DNA of 64,000 nucleotides, from assembly GCF_003014575.1 (NCBI RefSeq), contig NZ_PYGF01000002.1:62001-126000 (forward strand), written 5' to 3'. This document shows, piece by piece, positions 44,216 through 52,887 of the stretch. A model generated the notes under the pieces. The model made no database searches, was not told the DNA's origin, and worked only from the letters and a program-made list of their open reading frames with translations. The position numbers and the translations under genes were made by a program. The DNA comes from Cecembia rubra. Lineage in GTDB: Bacteria > Bacteroidota > Bacteroidia > Cytophagales > Cyclobacteriaceae. The number at the start of each line of letters is the position of its first letter. Within the stretch, counting starts at the first letter, position 1.

Positions 44216-45951
44216 TCCTATTTCTTATCAAATCGACACTCGCCTTGGGCTTATTTTATGGAATGTATCACATATTGCTTTCCCGGGAAAGTATATTCAG
44301 CTTCAACAGGTTTTACCTATTGACTGCTTTGGGCTTTTCCTTGGCTTTACCCTTTATTCAAATGCCTCAGGTCATTCCTTCGGTGCAGGAAAAATCAAAC
44401 CAAATTTGGAATCAATGGGAGTTGAAACAACCGGCTGCTGAATTGGAGGAGGTTTTAATACCTTTTGAAGTTAAAGAAGTGCCGGACAAAAGCTTAGCTG
44501 TGGTTGAAAGTGGAAAAAATGAGGTAAGCGGTACAAAATTTCCATTGGGTCAGGTCATAATGGGGATTTACTTCTTTGGATTGCTGCTATTTTCTATCAG
44601 ATTTTTGATGCAGTTGAATGGTATGCGAAAGTTACTGAAAAGCAACTCCCAAATAGATATGGGGAGCTACAGACTGGTATTGCTTAAAGATGATGTACTG
44701 CCTTTTACCTTCCTGAATTACCTCTTTGTTTCACGGACTCAATATAATACCTCAGCGATTGAACCCGAAATTTTGGAGCATGAGTTGGCCCATATCCGGC
44801 AGAGACATAGTTGGGACATCTTATTGGTTGAAGTTTTGAAATGTGTTTTTTGGTTTAATCCTTTGTTGCTTTTGTTTAAAAAAGCCATTCAGCTCAACCA
44901 TGAGTTTTTGGCCGATGAGCATGTCTTAAGGGAATTTGAAAACCATGCTTCTTACCAGAACCTCTTGGTGAATAAAGTATCTTCCTTGTTTGGGAACCAT
45001 CCAATAAGTAGTGCATTTAACTTTCATGTTACAAAAAGAAGATTGATGATGATGGGAAAAGTATCCCATCCCATGAGGTTAACCTTTTTGAAATTAGGTA
45101 GCTTCTTCCTTGCTATGCTTTTATTTTTCACCTTAACTTCAAGTAAAGTTGGTGACGACCTAGGGTTTTTCATCTCTGAAGAAACTGAAGGAGTAAAAAA
45201 ATTTGAAAAATTACTTTCAGAAGGTTTTTCTGAGGAGAAGCCCTTTGTATTGGAACTTCAGAAATTGAACTTGGAAGCTTTACGTCAAGTTTATTTTAGC
45301 CTGAATGAAGAAGAACGAAATCAAATATCCCACTTTCCTTTCTTTGACGAGGTCACCTATGAGCAATTGATTTTATTGCAAAAAGAATTCCCAAGAGTGG
45401 TGACCAAAATTTCGTATACAACTCCTCCGGATAAAAAAGAAATCAGAGCGGAGATCTTTGATCTTTGGCTAAAAACCAAAAACGCTGAATTGTTCATAGA
45501 TGATGAGGAGCGACCTTTTGAAGCATTGAATCAATTTGAGCGGTCGGAATTTGCCTTTTTTGAAGTCAGGGAAACTTCGCCTAAGAAGTTCTTAAAGAAG
45601 CCGGAGTATTCCATTAAGTTGATGACGCATGATTTTTACCATCAAAAATATTTTGAGTCCCCAAAAACTATTCAGACAATCAGTGCACGATATCCTAATT
45701 CTGACCAGGCTGAGGTATTTTATGCTTTACGTTATATCAGGATGGAAAATGGAACAGTAGCGGAGTTTATTCCCAAAAACTTTGAAGCTTCTATTTTTCA
45801 TCATTTGAGAACTATCGATACCAAGGAGTTGGATTTTGAAAATAGGAGGAGCACTATTAATTATGTGATGGGAGAACAGTTTTCTATTTCCATTTCCAAG
45901 GACAATAAAAGTCAAAGTAAGGTTTTTAGTTTTCCAAGTGTGACTTTTTAG
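44212..45951 (+). CDS. M56-family (BlaR1-like) membrane metallopeptidase
   Basis: A 579-residue membrane protein. Hydrophobic segments near residues 1-17, 30-46, 108-125 and a pair around 280-310 anchor it. The gluzincin site is HELAHIRQRHSWD with the second zinc ligand region in HEFLADEHV, within the cytoplasmic loop as in BlaR1/MecR1. The penicillin-sensing domain of BlaR1 is absent; instead a C-terminal region of about 270 residues (after 310) with no recognised family probably faces the periplasm. It should relieve repression by the co-encoded BlaI-type protein upon an unknown signal. Confidence 0.88.
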   Translation: MILFLIKSTLALGLFYGMYHILLSRESIFSFNRFYLLTALGFSLALPFIQMPQVIPSVQEKSNQIWNQWELKQPAAELEEVLIPFEVKEVPDKSLAVVESGKNEVSGTKFPLGQVIMGIYFFGLLLFSIRFLMQLNGMRKLLKSNSQIDMGSYRLVLLKDDVLPFTFLNYLFVSRTQYNTSAIEPEILEHELAHIRQRHSWDILLVEVLKCVFWFNPLLLLFKKAIQLNHEFLADEHVLREFENHASYQNLLVNKVSSLFGNHPISSAFNFHVTKRRLMMMGKVSHPMRLTFLKLGSFFLAMLLFFTLTSSKVGDDLGFFISEETEGVKKFEKLLSEGFSEEKPFVLELQKLNLEALRQVYFSLNEEERNQISHFPFFDEVTYEQLILLQKEFPRVVTKISYTTPPDKKEIRAEIFDLWLKTKNAELFIDDEERPFEALNQFERSEFAFFEVRETSPKKFLKKPEYSIKLMTHDFYHQKYFESPKTIQTISARYPNSDQAEVFYALRYIRMENGTVAEFIPKNFEASIFHHLRTIDTKELDFENRRSTINYVMGEQFSISISKDNKSQSKVFSFPSVTF

Positions 45952-46041
45952 ATTAGCCGGTTCTTGCTAACTCAGTTTTTTCAAAATGGGCTCCTCTAAC
46001 AGCTAAAGTCATTGGTGAATTAGGGGAGGATTGGAAAAGCA

Positions 46042-47163
46042 CTAAAATGTAACGTTGGAAATTGATTGGATTACATTTTCTTTCTCTTTAAAATCCCTGT
46101 CAAAAAGTAAAGGATAATTGGTCCGTCCCCGTACAGGCCAATTATTCAGCCAGGAAGCACCGTCATGCAGCCCCCAGAAGGTTATGCGACTGATTTTGTC
46201 CTGGTGTTTACAGAAGACCGAAAAAATATCCGTGTAGCGTTTCGCAAATTTATCGGCTATACTTTCTGGCAGGCCAGCTGTGTAAGGATTGAATTTTTCA
46301 TCCAAAGCATAGTTTTTATTGAGGTCCGCTCCCTCACTTGCCCGAGGTCTGGGAAGTACATCCACATCAAGTTCAGTTACCATCACTTTGAAGCCTGCAT
46401 TTGAAATTGCTATGATGGATGCCTCAATCATTTCCACCGGTGGTGAATCCAACATATAGTGTCCCTGCATACCGATTCCATCTACCCTTAACCCTTTTTC
46501 TCTTAACTCTTGAGCTAGTGCTATGGCAGCCTCCCTTTTTTCCGGTTTCCAAAGGTTGTAATCATTGTAATACAGTTCAGCCTCCGGATCCATTTCATGG
46601 GCTTTTTGAAATGCTTTGAGGATGTATTCTTTTCCTGTAATCTGATACCATTCAGACTCCCTATAGCTTCCATCATCTTCAAATACCTCATTGACAACAT
46701 CCCAACCATGCACCTGGCCTTTATAACGTCCTACCAGCGTTTCAATATGCTTTTCCATTCTCTCCAATAGGGCCTCTTTCATCAGTGATTCTCCCATCTC
46801 ATTTTGATATACCCATTTGGGTGTTTGCTGGTGCCAGACCAAAGTATGTCCGATGACAAAGGCATTCATTTTTTTGCCCAGTGCGACAAATTGATCCGCG
46901 GATACAAAGTTGTACTTGTCGGGTTCTGGGTGAATGGGCCCCCATTTCATCATGTTTTCTGAAGTGATACTGTTGAAATGCTTTTCCAATAAAGGCCAGG
47001 CTTGCTGCTCATCTCCAGAAGCCTGTCGATAACTGATGGCAGTGCCTACATAAAATGCATCTTTGAACATTTCTTTTAACACCAGACCATTATCTTGGCT
47101 GAAAACAGGTTGGTAGATCAAAATGCCTACAAGGATTGAAAATAAGGTGATTGATGTTTTCAT
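46042..47163 (-). CDS. Endo-1,4-beta-xylanase, GH10
   Basis: A 373-residue exported xylanase cutting internal beta-1,4 bonds of xylan with retention. Signal peptide MKTSITLFSILVGILIYQPVFS; GH10 barrel with AISYRQASGDEQ, NSITSENMMKWGPIHPE, GHTLVWHQQTPKW, the acid/base Glu in WDVVNEVFEDDG, YYNDYNLW, GIGMQGHYM and the nucleophile Glu in VMVTELDVDV, then ITFWGLHDGASWLN. No carbohydrate-binding module. The ATG at 47163 lies 1 base after the GH67 stop, so the two are one operon: together they cut decorated xylan and remove glucuronic acid. Confidence 0.95.
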   Translation of the reverse strand: MKTSITLFSILVGILIYQPVFSQDNGLVLKEMFKDAFYVGTAISYRQASGDEQQAWPLLEKHFNSITSENMMKWGPIHPEPDKYNFVSADQFVALGKKMNAFVIGHTLVWHQQTPKWVYQNEMGESLMKEALLERMEKHIETLVGRYKGQVHGWDVVNEVFEDDGSYRESEWYQITGKEYILKAFQKAHEMDPEAELYYNDYNLWKPEKREAAIALAQELREKGLRVDGIGMQGHYMLDSPPVEMIEASIIAISNAGFKVMVTELDVDVLPRPRASEGADLNKNYALDEKFNPYTAGLPESIADKFAKRYTDIFSVFCKHQDKISRITFWGLHDGASWLNNWPVRGRTNYPLLFDRDFKEKENVIQSISNVTF

Positions 47164-47164
47164 T

Positions 47165-49306
47165 TTAAATTCCAGGGACAAAGTTTCTTTTAAAATTTAG
47201 GTAGTAGTTCAAATCATGCTTTGGAGCTTCCACACCTTCAGGGAGTGGCATTTTAGAATACTGTCCAAAATACAAAAGGCAGGCATCTCTCCACCATTCA
47301 GCCTCATTCACTTGGATCTTGAGAAAAGAAGCAATATGCTTAAACCTGTCAGGATCTATTAATCCTTCTAATTTATTCCATTCTTGTTGCATCCATCGCG
47401 CCCCCTCTACTCCTTTTTGGTATGAAATTGCCAATTCATCCCAAAGGGTGTTTCCAGTGAAAAGTTTTTTGTTCCAGGGCATTCTGTGAAACCAAAGTAA
47501 AAACTCCAAAGGAATTGTCTCTGAATCGCCCCATATTTCCTTCCATTCATGGGCATATTGCGCCAATGCATTGCTTCCAGTTTCAGTCCTGTCAAAGCCA
47601 ATGCTGTCGCTGTTTGCCTTATGATAATAAGTGGCGGTCCAGTCATCCCTGCCCCCACCTGTTACCCAAGGTCCTGGTCCCCAGTGATGGCTTCGGGCCA
47701 TGATGTGGTGCAGTCCCAGCGGAGTCATGTAATTGACCAGGATTTCATAGGAATTCATCATGATCCCTTTCATGGTCTTGATGACTTCCGGATCATTGCT
47801 GAAGGTCATTCTGATCCAGTCCTCAGCAATTATTTCAATGTTTTGATTAGGGTTCCAGGCCAACTGACCAAATGCATACCAATCAGCCTGAGCGGTTTGA
47901 TGTCCTGTCCAATTCCTGTCAGTGCCAATGTTGGATACCCCGGCAATACCTGTTAGTTTGTAATCATGTAGGCTTCCATCCAATACTTTGCTTACAGTAC
48001 TACCTGGACCATTTGCATAAGTATCAGATTGAAGTACTTCCTCCCACATCGATGCCAGATTGACCCAGTGGGTATCCTGTCCCAAATACTCTTTCGTTAT
48101 CTGGAATTCCATCATCAAGGGCGTTTCGGGCATAGCCCCAAAAAGTGGATGAAAAGGTTCCTTAGGCTGAAAATCCAATGGTCCGTTTTTTACCTGAACG
48201 ATGACATTGTCACTGAATTTTCCATCCAGTGGTTTGAACTCATCATAAGCCTGCCTGATTCTGTCTGTAGGGGTATGTTCATTGTACACAAAAGCCCGCC
48301 ACATGACAATCCCTCCAAAAGGCTTGACAGCATCAGCCAACATATTGGCTCCATCGGCCTGTGTCCGACCGTAATTATGTGGTCCAGGTTGTCCTTCTGA
48401 ATCAGCTTTGACCAGGAATCCTCCAAAATCGGGGATATAAGCATAGATCTCTTTGACTTTATCTTTCCACCATTGTTGGACCTCAGGGTTAAGTGGGTCT
48501 GCAGTAGGCAGGTTGTCCAGTACCATGGGGGCATTGAATCTTGCAGTTAGATATATTTTGATACCATAAGGCCTAAAAGCATCTGCTAAGGCAGCTGCTT
48601 TTTCAAGGTACTCTGAAGTCAGGACCAGTGCATTGGCATTGACATTGGTGATGGAGGTACCATTGATACCAATCGATGCATTAGCCCTTGCATAATCTAT
48701 GTACTGTTGGTCAATGTGCTGTGGCAACCTATGCCAGTTCCAGATGCTGAATCCTGCATAACCTCTTTCTACAGTTCTATTGAGGTTATCCCAGTGGTTC
48801 AAAAGTCTTTTCTGAATTTTGGGGTTACTGATCTCATGCAGATCTTCCAGTTTTTTCCTGGTCTGGATTTTTTTCAGAAAGGCATAAGTGCCATAGAGTA
48901 ACCCAATGTCTGTTTTAGAACTGACGATTAATTTACCTTTCAAGTAATGTAATAAAAATCCTTCATCATTGAGTGATTGGGCATATTCTGATAAGGCATC
49001 TTTAATTTCTTTGGGAAAATCATCCAATTTTCCAATCCACAATAGACCTGAACCTGTGTTGGTCCGTGATATTTTTCCGATTTTTTTATCAAAAAATCCT
49101 GAATATGCAAATTCCAATTCTTTGTGAATGACTTCATGGGTAGGGGAGTTGCCAAGGAGAACGATATTGTCCAGATAATCACTATAGTATTCAGTAATAG
49201 CCTTATTTTCAAATGGTAAATATTGGAGCCATAACCCGTATCCATCATTGGCAAAAACAAATACGGGAAATATGGAAAGGATAAAAATGAGAAATTTTTT
49301 TTTCAT
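47165..49306 (-). CDS. Alpha-glucuronidase, GH67
   Basis: A 713-residue exported enzyme that removes (4-O-methyl)glucuronic acid from the end of xylo-oligosaccharides by inversion. Signal peptide MKKKFLIFILSIFPVFVFA; N-terminal GH67 domain with LWLQYLPF and LDNIVLLGNSPT; the catalytic barrel shows WDNLNRTVERGYAGFSIW, GINGTSITNVNAN, GFLVKADSEGQPGPHNYGR, GGIVMWRAFVYNE, and the C-terminal domain has HHIMARSHHWGPGPW. These are strong family patterns. The ATG at 49306 starts the signal peptide; a longer frame upstream is ignored. First gene of the GH67-GH10 operon, divergent from the symporter. Confidence 0.95.
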   Translation of the reverse strand: MKKKFLIFILSIFPVFVFANDGYGLWLQYLPFENKAITEYYSDYLDNIVLLGNSPTHEVIHKELEFAYSGFFDKKIGKISRTNTGSGLLWIGKLDDFPKEIKDALSEYAQSLNDEGFLLHYLKGKLIVSSKTDIGLLYGTYAFLKKIQTRKKLEDLHEISNPKIQKRLLNHWDNLNRTVERGYAGFSIWNWHRLPQHIDQQYIDYARANASIGINGTSITNVNANALVLTSEYLEKAAALADAFRPYGIKIYLTARFNAPMVLDNLPTADPLNPEVQQWWKDKVKEIYAYIPDFGGFLVKADSEGQPGPHNYGRTQADGANMLADAVKPFGGIVMWRAFVYNEHTPTDRIRQAYDEFKPLDGKFSDNVIVQVKNGPLDFQPKEPFHPLFGAMPETPLMMEFQITKEYLGQDTHWVNLASMWEEVLQSDTYANGPGSTVSKVLDGSLHDYKLTGIAGVSNIGTDRNWTGHQTAQADWYAFGQLAWNPNQNIEIIAEDWIRMTFSNDPEVIKTMKGIMMNSYEILVNYMTPLGLHHIMARSHHWGPGPWVTGGGRDDWTATYYHKANSDSIGFDRTETGSNALAQYAHEWKEIWGDSETIPLEFLLWFHRMPWNKKLFTGNTLWDELAISYQKGVEGARWMQQEWNKLEGLIDPDRFKHIASFLKIQVNEAEWWRDACLLYFGQYSKMPLPEGVEAPKHDLNYYLNFKRNFVPGI

Positions 49307-49373
49307 TGTTATTTTAGGTTTAAAGAGGTTGCCATAAATATACAAAAACGCTTAGCAGATTAATTGAAAACAT

Positions 49374-49381
49374 TATATTTG
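49374..49381 (+). promoter_or_regulatory. Candidate -7 element for the symporter-xylB operon
   Basis: TATATTTG matches TAnnTTTG exactly, 77 bases before the ATG at 49459, in the divergent region of the xylan locus. No clean -33 element or operator was found. Confidence 0.4.
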
Positions 49382-49458
49382 GAGATATTTCGATTCATAT
49401 TAGGGGTAAAATCCGGAAAATTGTTTCGAGCTCAAACCTTTACAATAAACCATATCGT

Positions 49459-51102
49459 ATGCTATTAGAACCACTTGACCTCATTGTCTTTATAGGCTAT
49501 TGTTGTCTCATTGTAGGCCTTGGCTTGTTTGTTTCCAGGGAGAAAAAAGGCCATGTCAAAGATTCCAAAGATTATTTTTTGGCTTCCAAAGCCCTTCCTT
49601 GGTGGGCAGTAGGAGCATCACTGATTGCTTCCAATATTTCAGCAGAGCAGTTTATCGGAATGTCAGGTTCAGGCTTTGCGCTGGGCTTGGCAATTGCGAC
49701 TTATGAATGGATGGCAGCGGCTACTCTATTGGTAGTGGCTATATTTTTCCTTCCTGTTTATATCAAAAAAGGTATTTATACCATGCCCGGATTTTTGCTG
49801 GACCGGTATGATGCACGTGTAAGGACTACCATGGCTGTTTTTTGGCTGTTGCTGTATGTATTGGTAAACCTTACCTCTGTGCTCTATTTGGGGGCATTGA
49901 GTTTAAATACCATTTTGGATGTCCCTATGACTTATGGGATTGTCGGATTGGCCTTGTTTGCCATGGTATATTCAATCTATGGAGGATTGAAGGCTGTTGC
50001 ATGGACGGATGTAGTACAGGTATTTTTCCTGGTAGCTGGCGGTTTGGCGACAACTTATCTTGCTTTGAGTATAGTTGGAGACGGAGATGCCTGGCAGGGT
50101 CTTGGGCTCTTGAGAAAGGAAGTTCCCGGCCATTTTTCCATGATTTTGGATAAGGGAGAAATGATCATTCCTGATGGTAAAGGAGGTACCGAAGATGCTT
50201 ATTCCCTTCTTCCAGGTCTTAGTGTACTTGTAGGAGGCATGTGGATTGTGAATTTGAGTTATTGGGGATTCAACCAATATATTACACAGAGAGCTTTGGC
50301 TGCAAAAGACCTTAACGAAGCGCAGTTAGGGGTAATTTTTGCGGGTTTTCTAAAATTATTGATGCCTTTGATTGTAGTTGTTCCGGGAATTGCAGCTTTG
50401 GTTATAGTAAATAAAGGAGGCGATTCTTCTTTTATTCAATCTATGACAGATCCGGTTTCAGGTTTGATCAAATCAGACAGGGCCTATCCCACTTTGTTGC
50501 AATTACTTCCTGCTGGATTAAAAGGACTGGCATTTGCAGCATTGACAGCAGCTATAGTGTCTTCCTTGGCTTCAATGGCCAATAGCACTTCCACCATCTT
50601 TACCATGGATATATACAAACAGTATATGGATAAAGATGCTTCAGAAGTGAAGCAGGTTAGAATAGGTAGAATTGCCGCCTTTGTTGCTTTTTTGGTAGCA
50701 GCTTTAGTGGCTCCAGCATTGGGCACCTTAGATCAGGCATTTCAGTTTATTCAGGAGTACACTGGATTTGTGTCTCCTGGTGTTTTTGCCATTTTCTTCT
50801 TTGGAGTATTCTGGAAAAAGACTACTTCCAATGCAGCTCTGACTGCTGCTGTACTGACTATTCCTCTTTCCACTGTGCTTAAATTTGGGCTGCCGAATCT
50901 TCCCTTTATTGACCGAATGGGGGTAGTTTTCTTGATAATAGCTGCATTGATCATTGCAATCAGCTTGTTTGAAGGAAAAGGTAAGGATCATCCAAATAGC
51001 ATTGAAGTCACTAAAGAACTGTTTAAGACCAGTATGACTTTCAAAATAGGAGCTATAGTCATAGCCGCCATAATTGCAGCATTATACATCATATTCTGGT
51101 AA
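49459..51102 (+). CDS. Sodium:solute symporter (SSS/SGLT family), probable pentose transporter
   Basis: A 547-residue inner-membrane symporter of the SSS family with about 14 hydrophobic helices. Patterns include SKALPWWAVGASLIASNISAEQFIGMSGSG near residue 40-70 (family core, shown here in parts SLIASNISAEQFIGMSG), YSIYGGLKAVAWTDVVQV, MANSTSTIFTMDIYKQY and IQEYTGFVSPGVFAIF. SGLT-like members carry hexoses or pentoses with Na+. Directly followed by xylulokinase after 1 base, so xylose or a xyloside is the likely substrate; this is inferred from context. Confidence 0.9.
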   Translation: MLLEPLDLIVFIGYCCLIVGLGLFVSREKKGHVKDSKDYFLASKALPWWAVGASLIASNISAEQFIGMSGSGFALGLAIATYEWMAAATLLVVAIFFLPVYIKKGIYTMPGFLLDRYDARVRTTMAVFWLLLYVLVNLTSVLYLGALSLNTILDVPMTYGIVGLALFAMVYSIYGGLKAVAWTDVVQVFFLVAGGLATTYLALSIVGDGDAWQGLGLLRKEVPGHFSMILDKGEMIIPDGKGGTEDAYSLLPGLSVLVGGMWIVNLSYWGFNQYITQRALAAKDLNEAQLGVIFAGFLKLLMPLIVVVPGIAALVIVNKGGDSSFIQSMTDPVSGLIKSDRAYPTLLQLLPAGLKGLAFAALTAAIVSSLASMANSTSTIFTMDIYKQYMDKDASEVKQVRIGRIAAFVAFLVAALVAPALGTLDQAFQFIQEYTGFVSPGVFAIFFFGVFWKKTTSNAALTAAVLTIPLSTVLKFGLPNLPFIDRMGVVFLIIAALIIAISLFEGKGKDHPNSIEVTKELFKTSMTFKIGAIVIAAIIAALYIIFW

Positions 51103-51103
51103 A

Positions 51104-52594
51104 ATGAGAAGGCTATTATTAGGTTACGATATAGGGAGCTCCTCAGTAAAGGCTACGCTCTTGGATGCGGATTCAGGTAGGGTTGTTGCATCAGAAGGCC
51201 TTCCAAAAGTAGAAATGCCCATAGCTTCTCCCCAAAAGGACTGGGCTGAACAGGATCCTGAAATGTGGTGGAAATATATCATTGAAACCACCCATGCTGT
51301 TACCAAGCAGGGTAATGTCAAATCTGGTGAATTGAAAGCCATTGGGATTTCTTATCAGATGCATGGCTTGGTATGCGTGGATAAAGATGGGAAAGTATTA
51401 CGTCCTTCTATCATCTGGTGTGACAGTAGGGCTGTAGCCATTGGAAATAATGCTTTTGAAGTTTTAGGCGAGGACTATTGTCTTCCCAACCTGTTGAACT
51501 CTCCAGGAAATTTCACTGCTTCCAAACTCAAGTGGGTGCAGGAAAATGAACCGGAGCTTTACGCAAAAATCCACAAAATTATGCTTCCAGGGGACTATAT
51601 AGCCATGAAGCTGAGCGGGGAGATCAAAACTTCAGAGACAGGTTTGTCAGAGGGGATTTTTTGGGATTTCAAAGAAAATGGTATTTCCAATAAACTGCTG
51701 AATTACTATAAAATTGATTCAAGCCTTATTGCTGAGGTAGTGCCATCATTCAGTCTTCAAGGTACAGTCACTACACAAGCGGCAGGTATCTTAGGGATAG
51801 ATGCAGGAGTACCTATTACCTATCGGGCAGGGGATCAGCCCAATAATGCTTTTTCCCTGAATGTTCTGGAAGAAGGCGAGCTGGCAACTACTGCCGGTAC
51901 TTCAGGTACGGTCTATGGGGTCAGCAAGAATCCTGTTTATGATCCGCAATCCAGAGTCAACACCTTTGTCCACGTTAATCATAGCCAGAAAGACCCGAGA
52001 TACGGTGTATTGCTTTGTATCAATGGAACGGGGATATTGAACAGCTGGGTCAAGAGATTGATAGGAGGGGAGGCCATCACTTATCCTCAAATGAATGAAT
52101 TGGCCAGTGAAATCTCCATTGGGGCAGATGGATTAAGTTTTATTCCTTTTGGGAATGGGGTGGAAAGAATTATGCAGAACAAGCCAGTTGGTGCCCATAT
52201 GATGGGATTGAATTTGCTACAACATGATAGAAGACATGTGCTCAGAGCTGTTCAGGAAGGAATTGTATCCTCTTTGAAGTATGGTTTTGATATCATGAAA
52301 GATATGGGCTTGAACCTGAATACAGTAAAGGCTGGTAAGGCCAATATGTTTCTAAGCCCGTTGTTCAGAGAAGCATTTGTCAATATGAACCAAGTGAGTT
52401 TGGAGCTATACGATACCGATGGTTCACAAGGAGCGGCCAGGGGGGCTGGAATCGGTGCAGGCATTTATGCGGATGCGAAAGAAGCCTTTGCCGGTCTGGA
52501 GCGTTTGTCTGTTTTTGAACCGGAGAAAGAGAAGGTAGCGGCTTATGCTGAGGTATATGGGCAGTGGAAAGCTGCTTTATCTAAGGTGATGTAA
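51104..52594 (+). CDS. xylB: Xylulokinase
   Basis: A 496-residue FGGY-family kinase that phosphorylates D-xylulose to xylulose-5-phosphate for the pentose phosphate route. Motifs: LLGYDIGSSSVKATLLD at the start, SYQMHGLVCVDKDGKV, IIWCDSRA, ASKLKWVQENEPELY, DYIAMKLSGEI, TTAGTSGTVYGV and the C-terminal GSQGAARGAGIGAGIY. The ATG at 51104 follows the symporter stop by 1 base; the longer frame inside the symporter gene is not used. No xylose isomerase gene is present in this window, so that step must be encoded elsewhere. Confidence 0.94.
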   Translation: MRRLLLGYDIGSSSVKATLLDADSGRVVASEGLPKVEMPIASPQKDWAEQDPEMWWKYIIETTHAVTKQGNVKSGELKAIGISYQMHGLVCVDKDGKVLRPSIIWCDSRAVAIGNNAFEVLGEDYCLPNLLNSPGNFTASKLKWVQENEPELYAKIHKIMLPGDYIAMKLSGEIKTSETGLSEGIFWDFKENGISNKLLNYYKIDSSLIAEVVPSFSLQGTVTTQAAGILGIDAGVPITYRAGDQPNNAFSLNVLEEGELATTAGTSGTVYGVSKNPVYDPQSRVNTFVHVNHSQKDPRYGVLLCINGTGILNSWVKRLIGGEAITYPQMNELASEISIGADGLSFIPFGNGVERIMQNKPVGAHMMGLNLLQHDRRHVLRAVQEGIVSSLKYGFDIMKDMGLNLNTVKAGKANMFLSPLFREAFVNMNQVSLELYDTDGSQGAARGAGIGAGIYADAKEAFAGLERLSVFEPEKEKVAAYAEVYGQWKAALSKVM

Positions 52595-52832
52595 ACTATT
52601 GTAAGTGTTTTTTATTGGACCACAACTTGTCCTGATTTTCGGGAAAAGATACAAAAGGAAACAAAAGTTACAGTAAGTTTGAAGGACTGATAATCATTCT
52701 TTTGTGACTTTTGGGATTAATTGACTGCAAGTTTTCTGGTTTATAAAATTGGTTTCTGATTTTTTAAATCTCTTTAAAGTCCTATTTCTGACTCATTTGA
52801 AAGTTAGCTTTGGTGAAATAATTTATCTTATT

Positions 52833-52883
52833 TTATCGAAACTTGCATTTTTTGCAAGTTTCGATAATTTATTTCTATCTTTG
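52833..52883 (+). promoter_or_regulatory. Promoter with perfect palindrome at -33 for the DUF4143 ATPase
   Basis: Arms TTATCGAAACTTGCA (52833-52847) and TGCAAGTTTCGATAA (52853-52867) are perfect complements around five T. A TTTG at the palindrome centre (52851-52854) is 21 bases from a perfect -7 box TATCTTTG (52876-52883), which ends only 4 bases before the ATG. The palindrome would hide the -33 region from RNA polymerase when bound, or form a hairpin in DNA or RNA. Confidence 0.7.
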
Positions 52884-52887
52884 TCAT

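Noticed and set aside
43844-45951. Antibiotic-resistance operon (BlaI/BlaR1)
   Set aside because: No beta-lactamase, PBP2a or penicillin-sensing domain is present; BlaI/M56 pairs are common general regulators in Bacteroidota.
52843-52887. N-terminal extension of the DUF4143 ATPase from a TTG
   Set aside because: It would translate the palindrome and the -7 box; the ATG at 52888 starts the conserved domain.
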